Of a DNA stretch of 64,000 nucleotides, positions 8,779-17,086 are shown one piece after another. Every line of letters begins with the position of its first letter. Position 1 is the stretch's first letter. Origin of the DNA: Salinigranum halophilum (lineage in GTDB: Archaea; Halobacteriota; Halobacteria; Halobacteriales; Haloferacaceae); contig NZ_SSNL01000004.1 in the NCBI RefSeq assembly GCF_007004735.1, positions 434,001-498,000 of the forward strand, in the 5' to 3' direction. The translations under genes were made by a program, and so were the position numbers. A model generated the notes under the pieces. The model did not search any database and was not told the origin of the DNA. It saw only the letters and a list, made by a program, of their open reading frames with translations.

Positions 8779-8864
8779 GCCCCACCGACCCGCCCGTTGT
8801 CGGCCGTCGCACAGTGACGCCGATTGAGTCAACCTTTTCAGCTTCAGTCGCCTAGCACGCGCCA

Positions 8865-9521
8865 ATGGACTCCGCGGTTCTTCTAGACCTCTTGGGCAAC
8901 GAGAACCGACGGCGTATCCTCCAGCTGCTGGCCCACAAGCCGTGTTACGTCACCGAGATCAGCGAGTATCTCGGCGTCTCGCCGAAGGCGGTCATCGACC
9001 ACCTCCGCAAGCTCGAAGAGGCCGGCCTCGTCGAATCGCGGACGGACGACCAGCGGCGGAAGTACTTCCACATCTCCCGAGATATCCGCCTCGAGGTGAA
9101 CGTCTCTCGCTACGGCTTCGGCGCCAAGAGCGCCTATCCGGCGAGTCCGAGCCTCGACATGTCGGGGCGGTGCCCACACGTCTCCATCGACGTGCCGACG
9201 GAGTCGGACGGCTCGCTCAGCACCCTCGCCGGCGAACTGGCGACGCTCGAAGACCTCGAGAACGAACTCTCGCTCGCGCAGCGATACGTCCACGGCCGGC
9301 TGACGGACGTCCTCGACCGGCTCAACGACCGCATCGGCGCGGACTCGGACTCGCGCTTCTACGCGGAGGTGCTCGCGGCCGTCGCCACGGGCGACAGGAC
9401 GGCAGACAGCGTCGCGAGCGAAGTCGACGCCCCGCCCGCAGCCGTCGAACGCGCGCTCGGAGCCCTCGCGGAGCGAGGCCTGGTCGAAGAGCGAAGCGGC
9501 GAGTGGTTCATCACCGAGTGA
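8865..9521 (+). CDS. ArsR-family winged-helix transcriptional regulator
   Basis: 218 residues. The N-terminal winged helix (residues ~1-75) is clear: LLDLLGNENRRRILQLLAHK, the recognition helix region ISEYLGVSPKAVIDHLRKLE, and the wing ESRTDDQRRKYFHISRDI. A long helical segment follows (ATLEDLENELSLAQRYVHGRL), probably for dimerisation. A second small winged-helix-like repeat ends the protein (VATGDRTADSVASEV to GEWFITE). Effector and targets are unknown. The protein convergent at 9524 is separated by only two bases. Confidence 0.88.
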   Translation: MDSAVLLDLLGNENRRRILQLLAHKPCYVTEISEYLGVSPKAVIDHLRKLEEAGLVESRTDDQRRKYFHISRDIRLEVNVSRYGFGAKSAYPASPSLDMSGRCPHVSIDVPTESDGSLSTLAGELATLEDLENELSLAQRYVHGRLTDVLDRLNDRIGADSDSRFYAEVLAAVATGDRTADSVASEVDAPPAAVERALGALAERGLVEERSGEWFITE

Positions 9522-9523
9522 GC

Positions 9524-10039
9524 TCAGAGGTCGCGGGTGAACCCGTCGCGGAGGTCACGACCGAAGTAGTGTCCGGCGAGCGCCGCGAGCGCGCCGACAC
9601 CGGCACCGACACCCGCGATGGCGATGCCGTACTCAGAAAGCAACCGGACGGCGAAGGGGAAGAACGCCGCGGTGAGGGTGCTCACGACGAAGCCCGCTCC
9701 GGAGGCGAGCGCGCCCGCGAGGCCGACTTCGACGTAGTGGCGGTCGCTCGCGAGCACCCCGACGGCGAACAGCCCGACGAGACGGCCGACGAACCCGACG
9801 AGCGGAATCGCGCCGCCGGCGACGACCGCGACGAGCGAGAGGACGAGCGCGACGAGGAACGTCCGGACCGAGAAGAGCCCGCCGAGGCGGCCGCGGCCCG
9901 AGGAGTTCGACGCGTCGCGCGAGGCGGTGGGAGCCGACTGACGGCGGTCCGTGGACTCGTCGGTGTCGTCACCGGTCAACCGGTCGACGTCGGCGAGCAG
10001 GTCGTCGACCGACTGTTCGGCCTCGTCTGACCGTTGCAT
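9524..10039 (-). CDS. Haloarchaeal integral membrane protein of unknown function
   Basis: 171 residues. The first ~55 are acidic and soluble (MQRSDEAEQSVDDLLADVDR). About four hydrophobic segments follow, rich in Gly, Ala and Val, and the protein ends in a charged tail, GHYFGRDLRDGFTRDL. The start at 10039 is chosen because upstream in-frame sequence is Pro/Arg-rich noise. No catalytic motif is seen and no family recognised with confidence. It converges on the ArsR-type gene. Confidence 0.7.
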   Translation of the reverse strand: MQRSDEAEQSVDDLLADVDRLTGDDTDESTDRRQSAPTASRDASNSSGRGRLGGLFSVRTFLVALVLSLVAVVAGGAIPLVGFVGRLVGLFAVGVLASDRHYVEVGLAGALASGAGFVVSTLTAAFFPFAVRLLSEYGIAIAGVGAGVGALAALAGHYFGRDLRDGFTRDL

Positions 10040-10380
10040 ACGTGTGGGTGGGTGCGCGGGGGGTATGGCTCTTGTGTCGGTCGCGAGGTGGTGCGGTCGG
10101 GACGGGGGAGACGCCGTGGACGGGACACGGACGCAGTGACCCACGGCCTCGAACCTCCCCAGCCGGGTGCTCGCGCGAGTCGCTCACTCGCGCCCGCGCG
10201 CCATCCGCGAGGTGGTGACACGTGGCGTCGACGCGCTCGTCCCGCACCGTCGCTCGTTCGTGTTCGCGTCGTCGTGTCGTCGTGTCGTCGCTGGCCCTCA
10301 CGACGGTCTCTCGCCCCCACACTGACGACCCGTGAGCGCAAACGCTGGGATTCAAGTCCGCCGCCGCGAAACCCCGGCGT
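10040..10380. other. Divergent intergenic region before gatD
   Basis: This 341-base region separates the membrane protein at 9524-10039 from gatD. I see no convincing gene or tRNA. It contains a short run of CGTCGTGT copies around 10265-10290, and the stretch CTCGCGCGAGTCGCTCACTCGCGC near 10170 can fold locally. Promoters for both flanking genes should lie here, but no strong TATA box is apparent. Confidence 0.4.
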
Positions 10381-11634
10381 ATGAACCCCGGAGACCGCGT
10401 CCGCGTCACGCGCGCGGGCACCACGAACGAGGGCGTCCTCCTGCCCTCCTCGACCGCGGAGCACCTCGTCGTCAAGCTCGACGGCGGGTACAACGTCGGC
10501 ATCAGTCGCGAGGAGAGCGACGTCGAGATACTCGAACGCGGCGTCTACGACATCGAGAGTGCACAGGACGGCGACTCGGTATCCGAAATCGGGTTCGACG
10601 AGGACCTCCCCACCATCTCGCTCATCTCGACGGGGGGCACCATCGCGTCGACCGTCGACTACCGGACGGGCGCGGTGACGGCGCAGTTCGACGCCGAGGA
10701 CGTGCTTCGAGCGGTGCCGGACCTCGCGGGGCGGGCGAACTACCGCGGGCGTGTCGTGGCGAACATCCTCTCGGAGAACATGGAGCCGAGCATCTGGCAG
10801 CAGCTCGCGCGCGCCATCCACGACGAGGTCGAAGCCGGTGCCGACGGCGTCGTCGTGATGCACGGCACCGACACGATGCAGTTCTCCGCGGCGGCGGTGG
10901 CGCTGATGCTCGACACCCCGGTCCCCATCGTCTTCACGGGGAGCCAGCGGTCGGCCGACCGACCCTCCTCCGACAACGTGATGAACGCGGTCTGTGCGGT
11001 CGAGGCGGCCAAGAGCGACTGCGCGGAGGTACTCGTCTGCATGCACGCCTCCCAGTCGGACACGACGTGTGCGCTCCATCTGGGGACGAGGGTCCGCAAG
11101 AACCACACCTCGCGGCGTGACGCCTTCGAGACGGTCGGGGCGAAGCCGCTCGGCGAGATCGACTACGAGACCGAGGCGATCGAGTGGCGGCGCTCGTACA
11201 CCGCCCGCGGCGACCGGGACCTCGCGCTCGCCGAGGCGCTGAACGAGAACGTCGAGTTGCTGAAGTTCACGCCGGGGATGGACCTCGACCGATACGCGGG
11301 GTTCCTCCGCGAGTCGGCCCTCGACGGGCTCGTCGTCGAGGGGACGGGGCTCGGACACGTCCACACGGACCTCATCCCCGCGCTCGGCGACCTGGTCGAC
11401 GACGGCACCGTCGTGACGATGACGAGCCAGTGTCTCGAAGGCCGGGTCTGTGACCGCGTCTACGATACCGGGCGCGACCTCCTCGACGCCGGCGTCGTCG
11501 AGGCCGGCGACACCCTCCCCGGTACCGCGAAGGTGAAGCTGATGTGGGCGCTGGCGAACCACGAGAACCCCCGAACGGCGATGGGCGAGGACCTCGTCGG
11601 CGAACTCCAGGAACGGTCGGTCCCCTGGGAGTAG
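10381..11634 (+). CDS. gatD: Glutamyl-tRNA(Gln) amidotransferase subunit D
   Basis: 417 residues. GatD is the glutaminase half of the archaea-specific GatDE enzyme, which converts Glu-tRNA(Gln) to Gln-tRNA(Gln). The N-terminal ~70 residues form a beta domain (GDRVRVTRAGTTNEGVLLPS). The asparaginase-like domain follows, with catalytic Thr motifs ISTGGTIAST and VMHGTDTM, a FTGSQRSADRPSSD loop and a QCLEGRVCDRVYDTGRDLL segment. GatE is not in the window, which is common in haloarchaea. The ATG at 10381 gives the usual length. Confidence 0.95.
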   Translation: MNPGDRVRVTRAGTTNEGVLLPSSTAEHLVVKLDGGYNVGISREESDVEILERGVYDIESAQDGDSVSEIGFDEDLPTISLISTGGTIASTVDYRTGAVTAQFDAEDVLRAVPDLAGRANYRGRVVANILSENMEPSIWQQLARAIHDEVEAGADGVVVMHGTDTMQFSAAAVALMLDTPVPIVFTGSQRSADRPSSDNVMNAVCAVEAAKSDCAEVLVCMHASQSDTTCALHLGTRVRKNHTSRRDAFETVGAKPLGEIDYETEAIEWRRSYTARGDRDLALAEALNENVELLKFTPGMDLDRYAGFLRESALDGLVVEGTGLGHVHTDLIPALGDLVDDGTVVTMTSQCLEGRVCDRVYDTGRDLLDAGVVEAGDTLPGTAKVKLMWALANHENPRTAMGEDLVGELQERSVPWE

Positions 11635-11685
11635 CGACGAGGACGAAGGCGTCAGAACTTTTTGCTCGTCTCTCTCAGAGGTCAC

Positions 11686-12102
11686 ATGGGACACCTCGAA
11701 GACGTCTCGCTCTCGGACCTCCAGCGGGCGCTCGAGCGCGTCGAGGGGAGGAAGCCGACCCAGCGGCTCATCACCGCCATCGCGTACAAACACGGGGTGA
11801 CGCAGACCGAACTCGCCGAGTGGTACGGCGTCCAACGGCGGACCATCTACAACTGGCTCACCCGGTTCGACGACCAGCCCATCGAGGCGGCCGTCCGCGA
11901 CGACGACCGGCCGGGTCGGCCGCGGAAGCTCGACGACGTACAGCGTCGTGCCCTGTACGAGACCCTCCGTGAGCCCCCCACGCGTGCGGGCTTCGACGAG
12001 GAGGCGTGGACGCCGGTACTCGTCCGCCAGTACGTCCGCGACCGCTTCGGCGTGACGTACTCGCTGTCGAGTTGTCGCCGCCTGCTACACGAGGCCGAGT
12101 GA
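11686..12102 (+). CDS. Stand-alone IS630-type helix-turn-helix protein
   Basis: 138 residues covering just the N-terminal double HTH of IS630-type transposases. The first HTH is AIAYKHGVTQTELAEWYGVQ with RRTIYNWLTRFD. A GRPRKL linker follows, then a second winged domain (WTPVLVRQYVRDRFGVTYSL) ending SSCRRLLHEAE. The DDE nuclease domain is absent and no remnant is seen in the following 196 bases. It could be OrfA of a decayed element or a domesticated DNA-binding protein. Codon use resembles its neighbours. An ATG at 11662 is possible but adds only eight residues. Confidence 0.8.
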   Translation: MGHLEDVSLSDLQRALERVEGRKPTQRLITAIAYKHGVTQTELAEWYGVQRRTIYNWLTRFDDQPIEAAVRDDDRPGRPRKLDDVQRRALYETLREPPTRAGFDEEAWTPVLVRQYVRDRFGVTYSLSSCRRLLHEAE

Positions 12103-12178
12103 CCGACGTGTATGAGAACTCACTTCTCCCGCTCGGGGCGAGAATCGGACCCAACTGTCACCGGGGTCACGCGACGAC

Positions 12179-12193
12179 AACCGATATACGGTT
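12179..12193. promoter_or_regulatory. Inverted repeat around a TATA-like core before the GNAT gene
   Basis: AACCG-ATATA-CGGTT is a perfect 5-5-5 palindrome centred on a TATA-like core. It lies 29 bases before an ATG at 12213 that opens a 28-codon frame ending TGATG on the GNAT start (12299). It could combine promoter and operator; this is inference from sequence only. Confidence 0.35.
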
Positions 12194-12298
12194 CGGCGTG
12201 AACGCACACACGATGCTGCACTGTGCCCGCGACGCTCGTCTCCGCCCCGCTCGACCAGCCCCGCGCACCGACCCTCGGACCCGACAGTCCCTCCGCTG

Positions 12299-13237
12299 AT
12301 GTCGTCACCACCGACCCTCAGACAGGCACGGGCGAGCGACGACGAGGCCGTCGCGTCGTTCACGCGCGAGACGTGGGCCGAGCGAGCCGTGTCCGACTAC
12401 ATCCCCGACGTCTTCGCGGAGTGGGTCGCGAGCGACGGCGACGACCAGCGGACGTTCGTCGTCGACGTGCGCGACGACCCGTCGCCACCGGCCGAACCGG
12501 GCGACGTCGCGGCGATTGCACAGGGGCACCGGCTCACCTCGTGGGAGGCGTGGGCCTCGGGGATGCGGGTCGCCCCCGACCACCGAGGACGGGGATTCTC
12601 GGAGGCACTCTGCGACGCCATCTTCGAGTGGGCACGCGAGCGGGGCTGTGTCGTCTGTCGAAACATGACGTTCTCGTGGAACGGGGCGGGGCTGGGCTCC
12701 TCGCGTCGGCTGGGGTTCGACCCCTGCACCGAGATTCGGTGGGCGCATCCGACACCCGACGCTGACGGCTCGGGTGACTCGGCCGCGGTCGATTCGAGCC
12801 CGCACCCGGACGGGGCGTGGGCGTTCTGGTCCGACAGCGTCGCCCGCGACCGGTTGCGCGGGCTGGTGATGGACCGCGACGAGTCGTGGGCGCTGGCGAC
12901 ACTCACCCGTGACCGACTGCACCGCGCGGCCGACGAGGGCCGACTGGTGACCGTCGGGGCGGGAACGCGAGGGTTCACGGAGCGGATTCGGACGTTCGAG
13001 CGCGAAGAGGACGGCGAGCCCGTCGAGTACGCCGAGTACGCCATCGCCGCCTGGCCCGACGGTGACACCGAGGCGGCGGCGGCTGTCCTCGCGGGGGCCG
13101 CACGCGACGCCGCGGCGCTCGGCGTGGACCGAACCCGGGTGATGCTGCCCGAGGACGTCACGTGGGTCTCGGACGTGGCGGCGGCGCGCGTGGAAATCGC
13201 GGACGAACCGGCGTTCGTGCTCGCGGCACGGCTCTAA
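12299..13237 (+). CDS. GNAT family N-acetyltransferase
   Basis: 312 residues. The N-terminal ~150 residues form a GNAT fold: LRQARASDDEAVASFTRETW at the start, then the acetyl-CoA-binding region MRVAPDHRGRGFSEALCDAI and the following strand CVVCRNMTFSWNGAGLGSSRRLGF. The C-terminal half (residues ~170-312) is a second, weaker GNAT-like region without a clear pyrophosphate loop. The acceptor substrate is unknown. It ends one base short of the convergent beta-helix gene. The frame upstream overlaps it as TGATG. Confidence 0.82.
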   Translation: MSSPPTLRQARASDDEAVASFTRETWAERAVSDYIPDVFAEWVASDGDDQRTFVVDVRDDPSPPAEPGDVAAIAQGHRLTSWEAWASGMRVAPDHRGRGFSEALCDAIFEWARERGCVVCRNMTFSWNGAGLGSSRRLGFDPCTEIRWAHPTPDADGSGDSAAVDSSPHPDGAWAFWSDSVARDRLRGLVMDRDESWALATLTRDRLHRAADEGRLVTVGAGTRGFTERIRTFEREEDGEPVEYAEYAIAAWPDGDTEAAAAVLAGAARDAAALGVDRTRVMLPEDVTWVSDVAAARVEIADEPAFVLAARL

Positions 13238-13238
13238 C

Positions 13239-14921
13239 CTAGTCGACGACCGTACAGGTGCACGAGCGAAGCCCCACGGGCGTGTCGGCGAAGACCCGAA
13301 CCACCTGGTCGTCGGGGTCCGCCGTCCAGAACAGGTCGGCGGCGTCGACGCCGAGGAGCCTCACCGCCGGACCGAGCGGCGAGTCGAGGACGGTGTCGAG
13401 GACGTCTTCGTTCGTCCACTCCCGACTCGCGGCGTCCGACGGGATGCCCGCGTCCCCGAGGACGCCGTACCCGAACTCGACGGAGCGCCCGCCGGTCAGC
13501 ACGCCGCAGTCGACCGCGAACGTCGCGTCGCGAAGGTCCGCCGGAGCGACGGCCGTCGGCGGTTCGTCGGCGGGAACGTGCGGGGTGGCCAGCGGGTGCT
13601 GGTCGACGTTCCCCTCGAAGAGTTCGAGCGGGGCGTCACAGAGCGTGTCGACGTCGACGTCGGCGCAGGTCTCACTGAAGCCGTCACCGTCGGGCGAGGC
13701 GTAGTAGTTGCCGCCCACGAAGGCCCCCTCGACGACGTTCAGTTCGGGCCGCGGGTCGACGTTCCAGGCGATCTCGAGCGCCGGGTCGAGGGGGTCACCC
13801 GGGTCGACGACGGGGTCGTAGGACGGGTCGAAGAGGACGTTCTGGCGGTTCGAGAGGTGGTTGTCGAACACGACGGTCTGGCCGAATCGCTCGCCGACGA
13901 CGAGACCGGCGTCGGCGTTGTCGACGACGCGGTTCCCCACGAGGGTGACGTCGGTCGACCCGGTGCGGAGCCAGATACCGACCTCGTTGTCCGCGACGTG
14001 GTTCGATGCGAACCGCGACCAGAGCATGTCGCTCACGGCGATGCCGCTCCTCGCGTTCCCCGAGAAGTCGCTGTCGACGACCGTGACGGTGTCGGAGACG
14101 CCGGCGCTCATCCCGTGCCGTCCGTTGTCCGCGGCGACGACGTTCCTGAACTCGAAGCTCCCGGAGATGACGAATCCCACCCCGTTCGCGCCGTTCCGAG
14201 AGAACTCGCTGTCGACGACGGTCCCGCTCGTCTGCGCCATCTCGAGCCCGCTCCGGTCGCTGTCGGTGACCGAGAGGCCGACGAACTCGACGACGGTCTC
14301 CTCGGTGAGGACTCCGGCACCGTTGTTCGAGAACGCACTGTCGGTGACGACGACCCGCCGAGCGCCGTCCGCGACGACCACGACGCCGTTGTCCGTGGCG
14401 ACCACGTTCGACAGTTCCAGGGCGTCGACACCGCCGAGACGCGCCCCCTGCTTCTCGTCCGCCTCGAACGCCTGGGCCCAGCCGCTGACCGTGAGGTCGG
14501 TCACGACCGTCGTTCCGTCCTCACCGACCGAGACGGCGGTGTCCGACCGGTCCGACGAGCGAAGCGCGTGGCCGTCGCCGTCGATGCGGACCGTCGCGTC
14601 GGGGTCGTCGACGACGACGCGGAGACAGGCGAAGTCGGCCGGCGTCCCCGACGGGTCCGAGACGACGTCCCGTGTCAGGACGTACTCGCCCGGCTGGTCG
14701 ATGACGCGGCAGCTATCGACCGGGGTCGGCGCGGACCGACTGGGGACGCCGAGAGCCGCGTCGCGACTGGCCGTCCCGGCCCCGACCGCGGTGTCGCCGG
14801 CTGCCGCCTGCCCCGGCGCGGGGGACTGACCCGGAACGGCGAGCGACGAGTCGACGACGAGGACGGACGCCGACGTGACGAGGAGGAAGACGACGACGGC
14901 GACGAGGAACGGTGGTGACAT
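13239..14921 (-). CDS. Exported NosD-like right-handed beta-helix protein
   Basis: 560 residues. MSPPFLVAVVVFLLVTSASVLV is an N-terminal signal sequence or anchor. Residues ~75-400 carry repeated short strands of the form VVATDNGVVVVADGARRVVV, SEFSRNGANGVGFV and NHVADNEVGIWLRTG, the pattern of PbH1 repeats in NosD and periplasmic copper-binding proteins. The C-terminal ~150 residues form a separate domain ending CTCTVVD. Probably extracellular and possibly involved in binding polysaccharide or metal. The start at 14921 is preferred over 14945 because it places the hydrophobic segment at the N-terminus. Confidence 0.78.
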   Translation of the reverse strand: MSPPFLVAVVVFLLVTSASVLVVDSSLAVPGQSPAPGQAAAGDTAVGAGTASRDAALGVPSRSAPTPVDSCRVIDQPGEYVLTRDVVSDPSGTPADFACLRVVVDDPDATVRIDGDGHALRSSDRSDTAVSVGEDGTTVVTDLTVSGWAQAFEADEKQGARLGGVDALELSNVVATDNGVVVVADGARRVVVTDSAFSNNGAGVLTEETVVEFVGLSVTDSDRSGLEMAQTSGTVVDSEFSRNGANGVGFVISGSFEFRNVVAADNGRHGMSAGVSDTVTVVDSDFSGNARSGIAVSDMLWSRFASNHVADNEVGIWLRTGSTDVTLVGNRVVDNADAGLVVGERFGQTVVFDNHLSNRQNVLFDPSYDPVVDPGDPLDPALEIAWNVDPRPELNVVEGAFVGGNYYASPDGDGFSETCADVDVDTLCDAPLELFEGNVDQHPLATPHVPADEPPTAVAPADLRDATFAVDCGVLTGGRSVEFGYGVLGDAGIPSDAASREWTNEDVLDTVLDSPLGPAVRLLGVDAADLFWTADPDDQVVRVFADTPVGLRSCTCTVVD

Positions 14922-15071
14922 GCGAGGGTGAGGAGGACGGGCCACCCGATATCTATGCAGGTCCTGTTCCGGGTTAATTGACAGTTTCTGCGGCCGGTTC
15001 GACGTGCAGCGGCGGCGAGCGCGGCTGCTGGCGAGTGAGTAGGAGAGAGAAGCCGTCGCAGTCGCGGGCGC

Positions 15072-16145
15072 TCAGTCGGCCAGCGCGGGCTTCTTTGTCT
15101 CGGCGGCCAGCGCGAGCACGTCGTCGAAGAAGCCGAGCGAGTCGTGTGGACCGGGGTTAGCCTCGGGGTGGTACTGCCGAGTGATGACGTTCATCGCCTC
15201 GTGTTCGAGTCCCTCGGCGGTGTCGTCGTTGACGTTCACCTGCGTCACCTCGAGGTCACCGGGGTCCGCGACGGTGTAGCCGTGGTTCTGTGTGGTCATG
15301 ACGACCTGCTGCGTGTCGAGGTCGAGGACCGGTTGGTTGACGCCGCGGTGGCCGAACGTCATCTTCTCGGTCGCGCCGCCGAAGGCGTTGGCGACGACCT
15401 GCTGACCGAGACAGATACCGGCGATGGGGAGTTCGCCCGCGAAGGCCTCGACGAGCGCCTGCGCTGCCTCGAAGTTCTCGGGGTCGCCCGGGCCGTTCGA
15501 GATGAACAGGACGTCCGCACCGGTCTCCTCGACGTCCTCCACAGTCGCGTCGTACGGGAGGAGGTGGACGTCCGCCCCACGAGCGGTGAGCGACGAGGCG
15601 ATAGAGCCCTTCGCGCCGCAGTCGACGAGCGCGACCGTCACGTCGGAGCCGCCGTCGTCACCCGCGAAGAACTTCGGCTCGGGCGTGCTGACCTGCTTGC
15701 CGATGTCGACGTGTTCGGACATGCCCTTGCACTGTTTCAGCTCGGCCTTGGCGTCTTCGGGCGTGACGTCGTCGCCGACGGCGATTCCACACTTCATCGC
15801 GCCCTGGTCGCGGACGCTCGTGACGATGTCACGCGTGTCGAGATGGTCGATGGCGGGGACGTCCTCTGCGGCGAGCCACTCGACGACGTCGTCGGTGAAC
15901 TCGCGTGCGATGGCGGCGCGGGGGTGGACCCGCGAGGACTCGAACCGCTCGTCTCGGACGCCGTAGTTTCCGATGAGCGGGTACGAGAACGTGAGGACCT
16001 GCTCCTCGTAGGAGGGGTCGGTCAGGCTCTCTTCGTAGCCGGTGTATGCGGTTGTGAACACTAGTTCGCCACGTGTGCGCCCCGGAACACGGCCACGCGC
16101 CTCGAAGACGCGGCCATCCTCCAGTGCCAGGTAGGCGTCCGACAT
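15072..16145 (-). CDS. carA: Carbamoyl-phosphate synthase small subunit
   Basis: 357 residues. CarA hydrolyses glutamine and passes ammonia to CarB for carbamoyl phosphate synthesis, feeding arginine and pyrimidines. The N-terminal domain (to ~165) has LEDGRVFEARG and VFTTAYTGYEESLTDPSYEEQ. The class I glutaminase domain has the nucleophile Cys245 in AGICLGQQ, the NHGY loop, and His326/Glu328 in QYHPEAN. carB is not adjacent in the window. The start at 16145 fits a leaderless promoter with a TATA box 24-32 bases upstream, next to an Lrp-like palindrome. Confidence 0.95.
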   Translation of the reverse strand: MSDAYLALEDGRVFEARGRVPGRTRGELVFTTAYTGYEESLTDPSYEEQVLTFSYPLIGNYGVRDERFESSRVHPRAAIAREFTDDVVEWLAAEDVPAIDHLDTRDIVTSVRDQGAMKCGIAVGDDVTPEDAKAELKQCKGMSEHVDIGKQVSTPEPKFFAGDDGGSDVTVALVDCGAKGSIASSLTARGADVHLLPYDATVEDVEETGADVLFISNGPGDPENFEAAQALVEAFAGELPIAGICLGQQVVANAFGGATEKMTFGHRGVNQPVLDLDTQQVVMTTQNHGYTVADPGDLEVTQVNVNDDTAEGLEHEAMNVITRQYHPEANPGPHDSLGFFDDVLALAAETKKPALAD

Positions 16146-16168
16146 TACGAGAATCACATGTACAACAG

Positions 16169-16177
16169 GGTAATAAG
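16169..16177 (-). promoter_or_regulatory. carA TATA box
   Basis: The minus-strand sequence CTTATTACC is centred about 28 bases before the carA ATG at 16145, the spacing for leaderless initiation. The palindrome at 16197-16211 lies about 20 bases further upstream. Confidence 0.6.
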
Positions 16178-16196
16178 CCTTGCTTTCGAAGCCGAG

Positions 16197-16211
16197 TTAC
16201 GAAATTCGTAA
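16197..16211. promoter_or_regulatory. Perfect palindrome, candidate Lrp operator
   Basis: TTACGAAATTCGTAA is a perfect 15-base palindrome with 7-base arms. It lies between the divergent carA and lrp genes, upstream of the carA TATA box and 33 bases before the lrp start. Lrp/AsnC proteins bind short AT-rich palindromes and often regulate themselves, so it is a likely site for the adjacent regulator. Binding is inferred. Confidence 0.6.
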
Positions 16212-16243
16212 TCGGTAAGGGGTGACACGCACTCTCCTCCCGT

Positions 16244-16657
16244 ATGGACGACCTCGACCACCAGATCCTGTCGATACTGCGACGGGACGCGCGGACCCCC
16301 TACACCGAGATCGCCGACCGCGTCGGGACGTCGGAAGGGACCGTCAGGAACCGAGTCGATCGGATGACGCAAGACGGCGTCATCGAGCGGTTCACCGTCG
16401 CCACCCGGACGGGGAACATCAAAGCGATGGTGGAGGTCTCGGTGGCCGTGGACGTGAACACGAGTGAGGTCTCGAAGCAGATGGCCGAGTGGGACGACGT
16501 CGACTTCGTCTGGCAGGTCTCGGGCGAGCAGGACATCGTCCTCATCGTCGACACGGCGGACACGGCCGCCGTGAACGACCTCATCACGCGTGCGCGCGAA
16601 CTGGACGAGGTGAAGAGTACGAAGACGCGACTGATCCTCGACGAGCGTCTCGGCTGA
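16244..16657 (+). CDS. Lrp/AsnC family transcriptional regulator
   Basis: 137 residues. The N-terminal HTH is DDLDHQILSILRRDARTPYT followed by EIADRVGTSEGTVRNRVDRM. The C-terminal RAM domain begins at about residue 65 (MVEVSVAVDVNTSEV) and contains the ligand-sensing strand VWQVSGEQDIVLIVDTADT. Proteins of this family form octamers that sense amino acids. Divergence from carA across a palindrome suggests control of carbamoyl phosphate supply and of itself. Confidence 0.93.
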   Translation: MDDLDHQILSILRRDARTPYTEIADRVGTSEGTVRNRVDRMTQDGVIERFTVATRTGNIKAMVEVSVAVDVNTSEVSKQMAEWDDVDFVWQVSGEQDIVLIVDTADTAAVNDLITRARELDEVKSTKTRLILDERLG

Positions 16658-16678
16658 GAACCGACGTCGGCCTTACAC

Positions 16679-16921
16679 TTACAGCGAGAACAGGAGGCCG
16701 GTCGCGAGGAGACTCGCGAGCACCAGTCCGACGATGGCGATTCCCGCCCGCGTTCGCGCGCGGGCGTCGTAATCCTTCGACGGGGTCGTCGTGTCGGGAC
16801 GCCGCCGCCCCGTCAGCGTGTAGCGATCCCTGGCGTACTCCTGGCCGTACGGGTGCTTGACCAGTCCCCAGCGGACCAAGAGGCCGGTGAGTCGGTAAAC
16901 AGCGCGGTGTCGGAGTACCAT
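16679..16921 (-). CDS. Small single-pass membrane protein
   Basis: 80 residues. A basic soluble part (MVLRHRAVYRLTGLLVRWGL, then KHPYGQEYARDRYTLTG) is followed by a C-terminal transmembrane helix, AGIAIVGLVLASLLATGLLF. A TTTATTAC box upstream on the minus strand supports the ATG at 16921. No family is recognised. It converges on the Lrp gene 21 bases away. The larger in-frame ORF further upstream is antisense to the following genes and is not used. Confidence 0.6.
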   Translation of the reverse strand: MVLRHRAVYRLTGLLVRWGLVKHPYGQEYARDRYTLTGRRRPDTTTPSKDYDARARTRAGIAIVGLVLASLLATGLLFSL

Positions 16922-17086
16922 AGTGGAGAGGTCGGTTTTACAGTAATAAACGTTCGCCCCCAGATATCGGATTTGATATCCTACGAGAGTGATGGGAGGG
17001 ACGCTCGCGTCGAGGCGGTCTCGACAGACCCACAGAGCCGTCACGCACCGAAGAGGCCTTGACCCCCCTCGCCGCACAACACGTGT

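Noticed and set aside
10140-10230. A possible tRNA in the gatD upstream region
   Set aside because: Some GC-rich pairing is possible, but there is no TTCGA-type T loop with matching acceptor arms.
12103-12298. Remnant of an IS630 nuclease domain after the HTH gene
   Set aside because: No frame encodes DDE-type motifs, and no terminal inverted repeats or target duplication were seen.
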